A stretch of 64,000 nt of DNA from Spirochaetota bacterium (GTDB lineage: Bacteria; Spirochaetota; Spirochaetia; Treponematales; Rectinemataceae). The DNA lies in NCBI GenBank assembly GCA_029265615.1, contig JAJUIB010000003.1:1-64000 (forward strand). Direction: 5' to 3'. Positions 8,039-17,267 of the stretch are shown one piece after another (within the stretch, counting starts at the first letter, position 1; every line of letters begins with the position of its first letter). Below the pieces are notes generated by a model. The model made no database searches. It worked only from the letters and a program-made list of their open reading frames with translations, and was not told where the DNA came from. The translations under genes were made by a program, and so were the position numbers.

Positions 8039-9889
8039 ATGCTTTCCCGACTCGCGGCCCGCCAGGCGGCAACCCTTCTTGCGCGTGCGTCGCTCGCGGC
8101 CGTCATTGCGGGCTTCCTTGCGGCCGCGCTTTTCGCATCCTGCGCATCCGCGCCGGCCCCCGCTGTCCCCTCGGTCTCGGCCGACTCACCTCTGCCCGAG
8201 ACACCCTTTATGGCCGCGAAGCGGAGCGAGGAGCCGCGCGGTGGCGATATGGCTCCGGAAGCCAAAGGCGCCGCGGCTGGCGAATTCGCGTTCAAAGAAG
8301 TCGTGCCGGGCGGCGTCACAGCCTCTAGCTCGCGCGCGGCGCCCAGCCAGTCCGGCCTCAAGGCAGGCTTTTCCGACGACAACGAGCAGTACAACCTCTT
8401 CGTGAAGTTCCTCGAGCAGTACGGCGGCGAGGTCGCCCACAAGATTCTCGATGTGCGCGAGCGCATCCTCCTCAAGGTCCTCGATGCGAAGGAACGTCCC
8501 GTCGCGAATGCCGAGGTGCTTGTGAAGGCTGGAACACGGACGGTCGCCAAGGGGAGAACCTATTCGGACGGCGGCTTCAACCTCTATCCCCGCGACCTTG
8601 CGGGAGCCGCCGATGCTTCCGTCTATCGTGTCGAGGTGAGTGCCGCTGCCGGTAAGGCGGCACTCGAGGTCGACCGCCAAGGTCCGCGTTCCGTCCAAAT
8701 ACGGCTCGGGGCCGAGCGCGCAACGCCTATGCCCCTCCCCGTCGATGTGCTTTTTGTCATGGATACGACGGGTTCCATGGGCGAGGAGATCGAACGCCTC
8801 CGTGCGACGATCGAGATTATCCACACGAACCTTTTGGCGCTGAAGCCGCGGCCTGAAATTCGTTTCGGCCTCGTCCTCTACAAGGACCGCGAGGATGAGT
8901 ATATCACCGAGGTCCACCCCTTTACGGCGAATCTCGAGGCCTTCCAGAAGGTGCTCGACAGGGTCGGCGCCTATGGGGGCGGCGACACGCCCGAGGACCT
9001 GCAAGCGGCGCTCAAGGACGCCGTTCGCGGCATGGCATGGAACAGGGACGGGCTTCGGCTTGCGTTTATTGTCACCGACGCTCCGCCGCAGCTTTACGAG
9101 GATCAGACCTACGATTATGCGGCCGCGGCGCGTGAAGCGAAGGAGAAGGGAATAAAACTCTACACCATCGGCACGGGCGGGCTACCGCTCGATGGCGAGT
9201 ATGTGCTGCGTCAGATCGCGCAATACACGCAGGCCAAGTACATCTTCCTCACCTATGGCGAGGGGGGCGAGAGCGAAGGCGGTAAGGAGGGCTCGGTCTC
9301 CCACCACACAGGCACAAACTTTACCACCGATAAACTCGAGGCCGTCGTCATCCGCTTCGTGAAGGAAGAGATATCCCGTTTCTCCGACAAGCCCCTTGCT
9401 TACGACGAGTCCTTCTACGAGGCGAACAAGGTCGCCGACGAAAGCCGCGAGGACACCCTCGGGAAGCTCTTCGGCGAGGCCCTCAAGAATCTCGCGGACT
9501 ATTCCACCTTCCGCCTGGGACCCGAGACGCGGCTCGCCGTGATGCCCGTCTCTCCGCCTTCCGGGGATGCGGGCGCTGCGCTCGCGGCAACCGCAGAATA
9601 CTTCAGCGCCCAACTTGCACAGGCGGCGGCCGCTTCGAAGCTCTGGACGGTCGTGGAGCGAAAAGACCTCCAAACGGTCCTTAAGGAGCTCGAACTCCAG
9701 CTCTCGGGCCTCGTTGACGAGGAGGCCGCCGCAAAGGTCGGGAGGATCCTTGGTGCCGAGGTCCTTGTCTCCGGCTCTGTGTACCGCAGGGACGAGCGCT
9801 ACGAACTTTTCCTAAAGCTCGTCCGCGTTGAGACTGCGGAGGTTCTTGCGGCGACGAAGGCGCGGATTGATCTCAAGCTCGGTCTCTAG
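8039..9889 (+). CDS. Lipoprotein with vWA domain and CsgG-like C-terminal domain
   Basis: 616-residue predicted lipoprotein. A hydrophobic signal ends in LFASC (lipidated C35), a loose lipobox as in spirochaetes. Residues about 140-225 look like a carboxypeptidase-regulatory/beta-sandwich repeat (LDAKERPVANAEV, GGFNLYP). A von Willebrand factor A domain follows, with a full metal-ion-dependent adhesion site: DTTGS (242-246), T317 in GGDTPED, and D347 in TDAPP. The last 110 residues (AVMPVSPP, VVERKDLQTVLKEL, GAEVLVSGSVYR) resemble the CsgG/FlgO/TolB-N-type fold of outer-membrane assembly lipoproteins. Its function is unknown; an envelope surface or assembly role is likely. Confidence 0.85.
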   Translation: MLSRLAARQAATLLARASLAAVIAGFLAAALFASCASAPAPAVPSVSADSPLPETPFMAAKRSEEPRGGDMAPEAKGAAAGEFAFKEVVPGGVTASSSRAAPSQSGLKAGFSDDNEQYNLFVKFLEQYGGEVAHKILDVRERILLKVLDAKERPVANAEVLVKAGTRTVAKGRTYSDGGFNLYPRDLAGAADASVYRVEVSAAAGKAALEVDRQGPRSVQIRLGAERATPMPLPVDVLFVMDTTGSMGEEIERLRATIEIIHTNLLALKPRPEIRFGLVLYKDREDEYITEVHPFTANLEAFQKVLDRVGAYGGGDTPEDLQAALKDAVRGMAWNRDGLRLAFIVTDAPPQLYEDQTYDYAAAAREAKEKGIKLYTIGTGGLPLDGEYVLRQIAQYTQAKYIFLTYGEGGESEGGKEGSVSHHTGTNFTTDKLEAVVIRFVKEEISRFSDKPLAYDESFYEANKVADESREDTLGKLFGEALKNLADYSTFRLGPETRLAVMPVSPPSGDAGAALAATAEYFSAQLAQAAAASKLWTVVERKDLQTVLKELELQLSGLVDEEAAAKVGRILGAEVLVSGSVYRRDERYELFLKLVRVETAEVLAATKARIDLKLGL

Positions 9890-9897
9890 CGTTCCCG

Positions 9898-9927
9898 TTG
9901 AAGCGACTGCCACGCCTCGGATACGAT
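9898..9927 (+). promoter_or_regulatory. Promoter at the start codon of radA (leaderless)
   Basis: TTGAAG (9898-9903), 18-nt spacer, TACGAT (9922-9927), then 9 nt and ATG 9937. No Shine-Dalgarno site is present. Confidence 0.5.
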
Positions 9928-9936
9928 GTTTTTGTC

Positions 9937-11310
9937 ATGAGCGCCAAAAAGACCCAGACCGTCTATCGTTGTGCGAACTGCGGCCGTGTCGAGCCGCGCT
10001 GGCTCGGGCGTTGCCCGGAGTGCGGTGAGTGGAACAGCCTCCGCGAAGCGGCTGCTACTGAGCTTCGAACCGATCGGGCGGGCGAGAGCTTCCCTCTACC
10101 TATAGCTTCCATCGATCCGGGGCGTGGCGCGCGGATTGCAACGGGCTCTGCGGAGGTGGACCGGGTGCTCGGGGGTGGTCTTATGCGCGGTTCGGCGGTG
10201 CTTATCGGCGGCGAACCGGGAATTGGAAAATCGACGCTTCTCCTCCAGCTCTGCGCCAAGGCGGAGATACAGGGGCGCATCCTCTATGTTTCAGGCGAGG
10301 AATCGCCCGCGCAGATTCGCCTTCGGGCCGACCGGCTCGGCGCACTCCGCGAAAACCTCGAGGTGCTGGCCACGGGCGATCTTGGACGCATTCACGGGGC
10401 GCTCGAGGCGGTGAAGCCGAGCCTCGTTATCATTGACTCGATACAGACGCTCCACGCCGAGGAGGCGGGAGCCGTGCCGGGTACCGCGAACCAGATCAAG
10501 TATTGCGCCCAGGAGCTTGTTGCGTGGGCGAAAGAGCGCGAGGCCGGGCTTTTTCTTGTCGCCCATGTGACCAAGGACGGGCTGATAGCGGGGCCGAAAG
10601 CGGCCGAACATCTTGTCGACGCAGTACTTACGTTTGAGCAGAGCGAGGCGGAGTTCAGGACGCTCCGCGCATCGAAAAACCGCTTTGGAAGCGCCGAGGA
10701 GATCGGAATCTTCCGCATGGGGGACAAGGGGCTCGAGGAGGTCGCGGATCCTTCCGGCCTCTTTCTGGTTCGCCGCGAGGGTGGTTTCCCCGCAGGTGTC
10801 GCCGTGGCGCCGGTGCACGAGGGAAGCCGCGTCCTCCTTGTTGAGATACAGGCGCTGACAGTGCCCGCGAAGGCGGGGCTTACGCGCGTGTATTCCGAGC
10901 GCATCGAATCGGGGCGTGTGGCGCGCGTGGCTGCCGTGCTCGAAAAGCACAGCGGCATGCGATTTTCGGATCAGGACCTCTATGTCAATGTTGCAGGCGG
11001 AATACGGCTTGTGGAGCCTGGCATCGATTTGGCGCTCGCCGCGGCGCTTTATTCGGCCCGCTCCGGCGTTGCGCTTCCGGCGGGCGCGGCGCTAGCGGGG
11101 GAACTTTCGCTCGCCGGCGAGCTCAGACCTGTCAGACAGATGCGCCGCCGCGCGCGAGCGGCGCGATCGCTTGGCCTTGAGCTTGTTCTTGGTCCGGTTT
11201 CGGGCGAGGAGGGCGAGGGGAGGGAGTGGCGCGCCATGCGCGACCTTAAAGAGGCCTTCGCGTGTCTCCTTGGGCGCGCCGATGCCGCGCCTTCTTCCTC
11301 CAAGGGTTAG
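9937..11310 (+). CDS. radA: DNA repair protein RadA (Sms)
   Basis: 457-residue RecA-like ATPase that drives branch migration in recombination and repair. Domains in order: C4 zinc finger (YRCANCG and GRCPECG, about 7-30), RecA-like core with Walker A GGEPGIGKST, the RadA-specific KNRFG motif, and a C-terminal Lon-protease-like domain (about 320-450) that lacks peptidase function in the family. ATG 9937 is chosen because the zinc finger follows directly; the in-frame TTG at 9898 falls on the -35 box. It lies 47 nt after the lipoprotein gene but seems to have its own promoter. Confidence 0.96.
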   Translation: MSAKKTQTVYRCANCGRVEPRWLGRCPECGEWNSLREAAATELRTDRAGESFPLPIASIDPGRGARIATGSAEVDRVLGGGLMRGSAVLIGGEPGIGKSTLLLQLCAKAEIQGRILYVSGEESPAQIRLRADRLGALRENLEVLATGDLGRIHGALEAVKPSLVIIDSIQTLHAEEAGAVPGTANQIKYCAQELVAWAKEREAGLFLVAHVTKDGLIAGPKAAEHLVDAVLTFEQSEAEFRTLRASKNRFGSAEEIGIFRMGDKGLEEVADPSGLFLVRREGGFPAGVAVAPVHEGSRVLLVEIQALTVPAKAGLTRVYSERIESGRVARVAAVLEKHSGMRFSDQDLYVNVAGGIRLVEPGIDLALAAALYSARSGVALPAGAALAGELSLAGELRPVRQMRRRARAARSLGLELVLGPVSGEEGEGREWRAMRDLKEAFACLLGRADAAPSSSKG

Positions 11311-11329
11311 CCGAGGTGAATGCGGGGTT

Positions 11330-11343
11330 ATAAACCGGTTTAT
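11330..11343. promoter_or_regulatory. 14-bp palindrome upstream of malQ, candidate LacI-family operator
   Basis: ATAAACCGGTTTAT is a perfect palindrome with the central CG and AAAC/GTTT arms typical of LacI/GalR-family operators. It lies upstream of a TATACT -10 box (11372-11377), its centre about 47 nt before the likely start site of malQ. No LacI-family regulator gene is in the window. Confidence 0.45.
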
Positions 11344-11397
11344 GGACTTCCTTTTCTTCCTCTGCTCAGCCTATACTACGTGCGAGGGGAGGTTCGT

Positions 11398-13488
11398 ATG
11401 AAGTTCGCCCATGCCGGAAGCCGTATCAGCGGCATTGTCGTCCCACTCTCCGCCTTGCGCAGCCATCAGAGTCCTGCCTGCGGCGAATATCCCGATCTTG
11501 CCATCCTTGGAAACCTCGCCGCGGACTGGAATTTCGAGCTTGTCCAACTCCTCCCGGTCAACGATTCGGGATATCAAAGCTCGCCGTATTCGGCGCTCTC
11601 CGCCTTTGCCCTTCACCCGATCTACCTCAGGGTTGCCGAACTTCCTGAAGTGGCCTGCAAGGAGGGTATCGCCCTTGTGCGGGCCGCGGCGGAGCTCGCT
11701 GCGCTTCACGCAGACGATGAGCGCTTCCGCTACGGTCCGTACCTTCATGCGAAACTTGCGATTCTCGAACGGGTATTTCGCGAGCTTGCCGCCCCGCGAC
11801 TCGGCCTTGTTCTGCGTTCCGACACTGCGCAAGTGTCGACCGAGTCAGTACCGATTCAGCTGGCAAAGACAGGCCCTGATGCCGAAACCTTCGCGCGCTG
11901 GATTTCGGCGCACCCCTGGGTCAAGGCCTACGCAGTGTTTTCCGAGCTTAAACGCCGTAATGGCGGCAAGCCCTGGTGGGAATGGGAAGCCGAGCGGGAC
12001 CCATCGCCTCAGCGCATTGAGGAACTCTGGCTTTCGCCTGATCTTCTTGCGGGCACGCGCTTCCGTGCCTGGCTTCAGTGGCGCGCCGAGGAACAATTCG
12101 TCCATGCCGCGCGTGCGCTCCATGCCTCCGGTATCGATCTCATGGGCGATATCCCCATCCTTATCAACGAGGACTCCGCCGAGGTGTGGGCGCGTCGCTC
12201 CCTCTTTCGGCTTGGACTTTCCGCCGGCGCGCCGCCTGACATGTATGCGCAGCTTGGTCAAAACTGGGGCTTTCCGATCTACGACTGGGATGCGCTCGCC
12301 AGGGAGGGATACGGATTCTGGCGCGAGCGCCTTGCCGCCGCAAGCACATTCTACACCGCCTACCGCATCGACCATGTGCTCGGATTTTTCCGCATCTGGG
12401 CCCTCTCGGTGTGCGAGCGCACGGGCTACCTCGGACGCTTTGTGCCGGATGCCTACATCACGCGCGACGAGCTTGCGGCGCGCGGATTTTCTCCCGAGCG
12501 GATACGCTGGCTTTCCGAGCCCCATCTGCGCACCGAAGGCCTTATCCGCGCGTCGGGCGGGGATCAGACCGCGGCCTTCGAGTCCGCACTCTGCGTCCTC
12601 GATCGGATCGGCGACGAGGAGCTGTTTCTTTTCAAGCGGACGATCCGCGGCGAGCGTGACATCGAGACGCTTGCCGAGGTGGGGCAGCCCGGGTATGGCG
12701 GAGCGGGCTTTCCCGCCTCCCTCCGTGATTTCCTTCTTGCATCATGGCGCGATCGTGTCCTCTTCGAGTTCGAGCCTGAGCGCTATGCGGCCGCCTGGCG
12801 CTACCGCGAGGCGAGCGCCTGGTCGAGCCTTTCGACGGGTGAACAGGAGGCGCTTGAGGAACTCTTCCGTAGTAAGCGAGCCGAGGGCGAAAGGCTCTGG
12901 GACGAGGCGGGGCGCAAAATCCTCGGAATGCTCTGTGCATCGAGCGACATGCTCCCCTGCGCCGAAGACCTCGGTTCGGTGCCGCCCTGTGTGCCGCAGG
13001 CGCTTGCCGACCTTGGCATTCTCGGCCTGCGTGTCCTCCGCTGGACGCGGGAGTGGGGGAAGCCGGGCGATCCCTATGTGCCGCTTGCGTCTTATCCTGA
13101 GCTTTCTGTCGCCTGTCCCTCTGTCCATGATTCGTCTACGCTCCGCGAGTGGTGGGAGCGCGAGGCGGACCGCGATGCGGTCTGGGCGCTCGTCGGCGGC
13201 GAGGGATCTGCACCCCCGCGGCTTGAGCCCGAAGTAGCCGCCTGCATTTTGGGCGCCCTTGCGCGTTCGGCTTCGCGCATTGTCGCCTTCCCCCTTCAAG
13301 ACCTCTTGGCCTTGGGGCGGGCGTTCCGAAGTGCCGATCCTGCCGCAGAGCGGATCAATGTGCCGGGCTCGGTGAATGAATGGAACTGGGGCTGGCGGCT
13401 TCCCGCGACACTTGAAGCGATTGCGGCTGATCGCACTCTTGCCGAAGCGACGCGAGGCCTTGCCGGCCTGCGCCGTCTTAGGGCCTGA
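11398..13488 (+). CDS. malQ: 4-alpha-glucanotransferase (GH77, amylomaltase)
   Basis: 696-residue GH77 enzyme that moves alpha-1,4-glucan segments between maltodextrins. The catalytic nucleophile is D325 in YRIDHVLGFFRIW. The acid/base Glu lies in CAEDLGSVPP and the third acidic residue in HDSST. The donor-site segment with DIPILINEDSAEVWARR and the 'PPD..GQNWGFPIYDW' region of the family are intact. Start chosen at ATG 11398 because GAGGGGAGG sits at 11384-11392, 6 nt upstream. A TATACT box at 11372-11377 and a LacI-type palindrome upstream suggest carbon-source control. It likely acts in glycogen or maltodextrin turnover. Confidence 0.94.
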   Translation: MKFAHAGSRISGIVVPLSALRSHQSPACGEYPDLAILGNLAADWNFELVQLLPVNDSGYQSSPYSALSAFALHPIYLRVAELPEVACKEGIALVRAAAELAALHADDERFRYGPYLHAKLAILERVFRELAAPRLGLVLRSDTAQVSTESVPIQLAKTGPDAETFARWISAHPWVKAYAVFSELKRRNGGKPWWEWEAERDPSPQRIEELWLSPDLLAGTRFRAWLQWRAEEQFVHAARALHASGIDLMGDIPILINEDSAEVWARRSLFRLGLSAGAPPDMYAQLGQNWGFPIYDWDALAREGYGFWRERLAAASTFYTAYRIDHVLGFFRIWALSVCERTGYLGRFVPDAYITRDELAARGFSPERIRWLSEPHLRTEGLIRASGGDQTAAFESALCVLDRIGDEELFLFKRTIRGERDIETLAEVGQPGYGGAGFPASLRDFLLASWRDRVLFEFEPERYAAAWRYREASAWSSLSTGEQEALEELFRSKRAEGERLWDEAGRKILGMLCASSDMLPCAEDLGSVPPCVPQALADLGILGLRVLRWTREWGKPGDPYVPLASYPELSVACPSVHDSSTLREWWEREADRDAVWALVGGEGSAPPRLEPEVAACILGALARSASRIVAFPLQDLLALGRAFRSADPAAERINVPGSVNEWNWGWRLPATLEAIAADRTLAEATRGLAGLRRLRA

Positions 13489-13561
13489 AGTCGATCTTGC
13501 AACGCGGGCGATAGCGCGGTGCCGCCCCATGCAGTACAATTAAACCCCGAGAGGAGGCTGC

Positions 13562-15148
13562 ATGGCGGGCGCGCTACGGGCGGGGGGCATGATACTGGGG
13601 GCGCTTCCCGCAAGCGGCACCGAAGAGACGCTCGAGCGATACCTTGACGCGGGCATTGTCTCGCTGCTCGTTCCCAGTGATCTTGCCGCTGATCCCGAGC
13701 GCCTTCGCACGCTCGCTTGCAAGGCGCGCGAGGGGGCCCGTGCGCGCGGACTTCCGCCAGTCCTCTTTGCGCTCGGGGGGGCGCGAGATCTGTGCGGCGC
13801 GCCCGAATTACCCGGCTTTCCACATCCGCTCGGACTTGCGGCATCAGGTGACAAGGCGCTTGCGCTTAAGGCGGGCCGACTTCTTGCGCAAAGGCTTCGT
13901 GCGTGCGGCGTCGATCTGATTTTCGCGCCGCGGTTCGACCTTGCCAGCGACCCCAAACGCGCGCTCGGCATTCTCGAGCTTTTTGGCGAAGACCCTGAAC
14001 GTAGCGCCGCGATGGCGCTCGCATATGCCCGCGGCCTTGCCTCTGGCGGAGTGCTCCCCTGCGGCGCCTGTTTTCCTGGTTGCGGGTTTCTCGCCACGGA
14101 GGGACGACAGGGACCGCCGCTCGTGCCTTTTCCTTTTGAGCGGCTTTCGAGCGTTGAGTCGCGTCCTTTTGCGCGCGCGGTGAAGGCGAGGCTTCCCGCC
14201 ATCCTTGTAGGCCGCGTTCTTGTCCCGGCGCTCGAGCCTGAGCGTGTGCCTGCGGCACGGAGCGCCCGCGTGATTGAGGGGCGACTACGGCGGGATCTCG
14301 GCTTCACAGGCCTCTGCATCGGTGCGAAGCTCGATGACGACCCTGCGGGCGTGGCGAGGGCGGCGGTGCTCGGCGCACTCGCCGGGGCGGATATGACCGT
14401 GGCCGCGGAACCCCATGCGGCGATCACCGCGGCCGCAGCGCTTGAACGTGCGCTTGAGGCGGGGGAGCTTCCTGCTCCGCGGGTTGCCGTTGCGCTCGCT
14501 CGCCGCGAGCGGCTTGTCGCGCAACGTGAGGGCCTCCGCGCCGCGGAGAGATCGCGCATCGTGCCCGGCCTCGAAGCTTTGTCTTTGCGGGCGGCCCTTC
14601 GTGCCGCTACTGTCTTTCGCGCCGCAAAGGCCCGCGGGAAGCGGGCTTTTGCCGCGAAGGCAAAAGGGGCCGCAGGGCCACGGGCGAGGGAGTTTCCGCT
14701 GTCAGCCTTGCCGCGGCTCGTGCTCGTTGCGCTTCCGCCTTCGCACGACCCCGATACCGGAGCTGTGCCTGCTGTGCTCGAGGCGCTCTCCCGTGAGCTT
14801 CCTGCGGCGCAGCTTGTGCCTATCGCCGCCGACCCGGGCCTTGCGGAGGGCGAGGCGCTTGTCCGTCTCGCGGGCGAGGTAGGCGGGCCTGCGCTTGCCC
14901 TGACCTACGATGCGCATCGGCATCCCCGTCAGGAGAGCCTTGTTCACCTCCTTGAGGAGAGTGTCGCCGAGGTTGCCGTGATTGCGATGCGCGATCCTTA
15001 CGACGCGGCGTTTTTTCCGCGAGCGGCCGCCCGTGCCGCGGTCTATGGCTTTGCGCCGGCCCAGATGCGCGCCGCGGTGGCGCTCGTGCGAGGCGATATC
15101 GCGGGGCGGGGAGTCTGTCCCGTCTCTGTCCTCGGACTCGAGGTCTGA
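13562..15148 (+). CDS. GH3-like (NagZ/BglX fold) protein without catalytic residues
   Basis: 528-residue protein with a GH3 N-terminal barrel (about 1-330) and a GH3 C-terminal-like alpha/beta domain (about 375-525). The family motif KHFPGHG is present as ACFPGCG (169-175), so the Lys and both His are lost. In the nucleophile motif the usual S-D-D is G-A-K (254-256), so the Asp is replaced by A255. The DSH loop of NagZ is also absent. The frame is intact with a GAGGAGG Shine-Dalgarno, so it is not an obvious pseudogene; more likely a binding protein or an enzyme with changed chemistry. No signal peptide is visible. TACAAT at 13535-13540 may be its -10 box. Confidence 0.75.
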   Translation: MAGALRAGGMILGALPASGTEETLERYLDAGIVSLLVPSDLAADPERLRTLACKAREGARARGLPPVLFALGGARDLCGAPELPGFPHPLGLAASGDKALALKAGRLLAQRLRACGVDLIFAPRFDLASDPKRALGILELFGEDPERSAAMALAYARGLASGGVLPCGACFPGCGFLATEGRQGPPLVPFPFERLSSVESRPFARAVKARLPAILVGRVLVPALEPERVPAARSARVIEGRLRRDLGFTGLCIGAKLDDDPAGVARAAVLGALAGADMTVAAEPHAAITAAAALERALEAGELPAPRVAVALARRERLVAQREGLRAAERSRIVPGLEALSLRAALRAATVFRAAKARGKRAFAAKAKGAAGPRAREFPLSALPRLVLVALPPSHDPDTGAVPAVLEALSRELPAAQLVPIAADPGLAEGEALVRLAGEVGGPALALTYDAHRHPRQESLVHLLEESVAEVAVIAMRDPYDAAFFPRAAARAAVYGFAPAQMRAAVALVRGDIAGRGVCPVSVLGLEV

Positions 15149-15203
15149 GGACGGTCAGACACGTCCGGGTAAGCCACGGCTCTTGGGCGTTTCCAGAGCT
15201 TTC

Positions 15204-15233
15204 TTGACACATGCGGAATGCGAAGGCTAGATT
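15204..15233 (+). promoter_or_regulatory. Promoter at the start codon of the Gate-domain gene (leaderless)
   Basis: A full-consensus TTGACA (15204-15209), 18-nt spacer, TAGATT (15228-15233), then 9 nt and ATG 15243. No Shine-Dalgarno site. Confidence 0.65.
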
Positions 15234-15242
15234 GGGCGGACG

Positions 15243-16280
15243 ATGGATGAAGAACAGCGTCCTGCGGCAGAGAAGCCGTCCGGCTCCCCCGCCCGCCGCC
15301 CCCCGCGGCGCGGGAAGTCCCTGGTGGCCGCCGTGCCGCGCCACCTGCTTGCCGCCCTTGCCGCGGGCGTACGGGATGCGCTTGCCGCCTTTCCTCGCTT
15401 GCTTGCGAAGCTCAGCCTGCCTGCAGTGGGTGCCGCGCTTGCAGGACGATTCGGTCTGCCTCGTGCGCTTGAGCACCTGGCCCGCGCCGCCCTTTCGCCG
15501 TTTGATCTTCCCGGATCTGCGTTCTATGTGCTTCTCGCCGCCGTTTTTATCGATCTCTATGCCGCGCTCGCTGTTGGCGCGGCCCTGTTTCTGGATCTCC
15601 GCGAGGCGACGATCCTCGCGGTCATGTGCCTTGCCGCGCACGATCTGCGCCGCGAGACCGAGGCGATGCGCCGCGCGGGTTCATCGTCTTCGCAGATGGT
15701 GGTCCTGCGCCTCGCGCTCGCCCTTGCTTCGGGCTATTTACTTGCGCGCATGTTGCCTGCATCGCTGTCAAGTAGCCCTCGCTCGCTCGGCTCGCTGGCC
15801 CTGCCCTTCGATGCTCCCCTTCTCTCCGCGCTTGGTCCCTGGATTTTGCGGTTTGCGGGATTTTCTGCCGCGCTGGCCGTGTTTGTGCTCTGCCTGAGTG
15901 TCGGTAAGCGTCTTTTCGCCGCCTGCCGCGGCGTGGATATCCTTGCACGGCTTGCCGCGCCGCTTATGCGCTTTTTCGGCCTGTCTGCGCGGGATGCACG
16001 ACTCTTAGCTGCAGCCGACGTGCTTGGCTACGACTATGCATCCCGGCTTGCAGCTGCCGACATCGAGGCTGGGCGCATCAAACAGCAGGATGGGGACCTT
16101 TTCAACCACCATGCGGCGGCCTCTCATGCGCTTGTCGAAGAAACGCTCCTCCTCTGGTTCGCGGGGCTCCCTCTCTTTTGGCTTGTCGTGCCGCGCCTCG
16201 TGGGCGCCGCGGCGCTCGTGTGGCTCGAGCGCTTCAGGCGCCACTACTTCCGCCGCTCCTTTCGGGCGGGAATAGGCTAA
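15243..16280 (+). CDS. Membrane protein with nucleoside-recognition (Gate) domain
   Basis: 345-residue integral membrane protein. The first 30 residues are charged and Pro/Arg-rich. Hydrophobic segments follow near residues 90-130, 155-175 and 200-225, with a last pair near 300-330. The segment GDLFNHHAAASHALVEETLLLW (about 277-298) matches the asparagine/histidine-rich signature of Gate (Nucleos_tra2-like, SpmA/SpmB-related) proteins. Substrate and role are unknown for most of this family. It has its own promoter and is convergent with ccdA. Confidence 0.7.
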   Translation: MDEEQRPAAEKPSGSPARRPPRRGKSLVAAVPRHLLAALAAGVRDALAAFPRLLAKLSLPAVGAALAGRFGLPRALEHLARAALSPFDLPGSAFYVLLAAVFIDLYAALAVGAALFLDLREATILAVMCLAAHDLRRETEAMRRAGSSSSQMVVLRLALALASGYLLARMLPASLSSSPRSLGSLALPFDAPLLSALGPWILRFAGFSAALAVFVLCLSVGKRLFAACRGVDILARLAAPLMRFFGLSARDARLLAAADVLGYDYASRLAAADIEAGRIKQQDGDLFNHHAAASHALVEETLLLWFAGLPLFWLVVPRLVGAAALVWLERFRRHYFRRSFRAGIG

Positions 16281-16307
16281 ACGGGCGACCGGGGCCGCGT
16301 GTGTCCC

Positions 16308-17267
16308 TCATGCACCGGAAAAGAGAAGCCATTGCGCGAGGATCGCCGCACTCGAGACCAGCCCCGTGGCTTCTAGCGCGCTCATGAGCGCGCACAAGGC
16401 GGCGGCGACAAAGCGCGGAGTCGTTCCACCGCGGTGGCGGAGGAGGGGTGGTGCGGCGAGAAAAAGCGCAAGGACAAGCCAGAACGCCGCGCCGATGAGG
16501 CGGACCGCGGTCGCTGCGCTGACGGTCGCCTCTTTGAGAGCGAAGCCGGCCCGTGCGGCGAGGGCCGAAACCGTGCCCAAGCGCCCCAGCGCCATTGCGG
16601 CGCCGAGGAGGATGAGTAGGAGTCCCGACGCGAGCCGGATGGCGCGTGCACGCTGTTTGAAAAAGTTCATGAGCGGTGACAGCCGGTCGAGGAACACCCC
16701 CGTCGCGATAAAGGGCAGGGCGAGGCCGAGCGAATAGGCGAGAAGCAGCACGGCGGCGCGGAGTGCACTCCCCTCGCGGGCGGCAAGAAAGAGTATCGAG
16801 GCGAGTATGGGGCCGACGCAGGGCGACCAGCCTGCGCCGAAGACAAGCCCGACGCCGAATGCACCCGCGAGACTCCGTGGCGCCGATCCGGGATGGATGC
16901 GCGTCTCGCGGTTGAGGAACTTTGCGAAATCGAAGATGAAGTTGAGGCCGAGGAGGGCGACCGTTACGCCCGCGACGATCGACAAGGTCCGAGACAAACC
17001 TCCGAGAAGAAGTGCGCCGCCCGAGAACACGAGGCCGAGCGCGGCGAACACGAGCGAAAACCCTGCGGAAAAGGCGAGACTTCGGAGAAGGAGGCGGCCG
17101 CGTCCCCGCCCGGCGCGAATATCGCCGATGCCATAGCCCGAGAGAAAGGACAGATATCCCGGGATGAGGGGGAGCACGCAGGGAGAGAGGAACGAGAGTA
17201 TGCCGGCGAAAAACGCCGTACCAAAGCCCGGCACATCGAGGGGCAGAGTTCCAGGCGCGCTGTTCAT
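16308..17267 (-). CDS. ccdA: CcdA-type thiol:disulfide transporter
   Basis: 319-residue polytopic membrane protein of the CcdA/DsbD-beta family that moves reducing equivalents from cytosolic thioredoxin across the membrane. The two redox Cys lie in SPCVLPLIPGYLSFLSG (about residue 30) and GWSPCVGP (about 150), each at the start of one three-helix half. It overlaps the upstream tlpA stop by 4 bp (ATGA), so the two are translationally coupled. TlpA is the natural periplasmic electron acceptor. The C-terminal 100 residues add two to three extra hydrophobic segments beyond the minimal CcdA. Confidence 0.9.
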   Translation of the reverse strand: MNSAPGTLPLDVPGFGTAFFAGILSFLSPCVLPLIPGYLSFLSGYGIGDIRAGRGRGRLLLRSLAFSAGFSLVFAALGLVFSGGALLLGGLSRTLSIVAGVTVALLGLNFIFDFAKFLNRETRIHPGSAPRSLAGAFGVGLVFGAGWSPCVGPILASILFLAAREGSALRAAVLLLAYSLGLALPFIATGVFLDRLSPLMNFFKQRARAIRLASGLLLILLGAAMALGRLGTVSALAARAGFALKEATVSAATAVRLIGAAFWLVLALFLAAPPLLRHRGGTTPRFVAAALCALMSALEATGLVSSAAILAQWLLFSGA

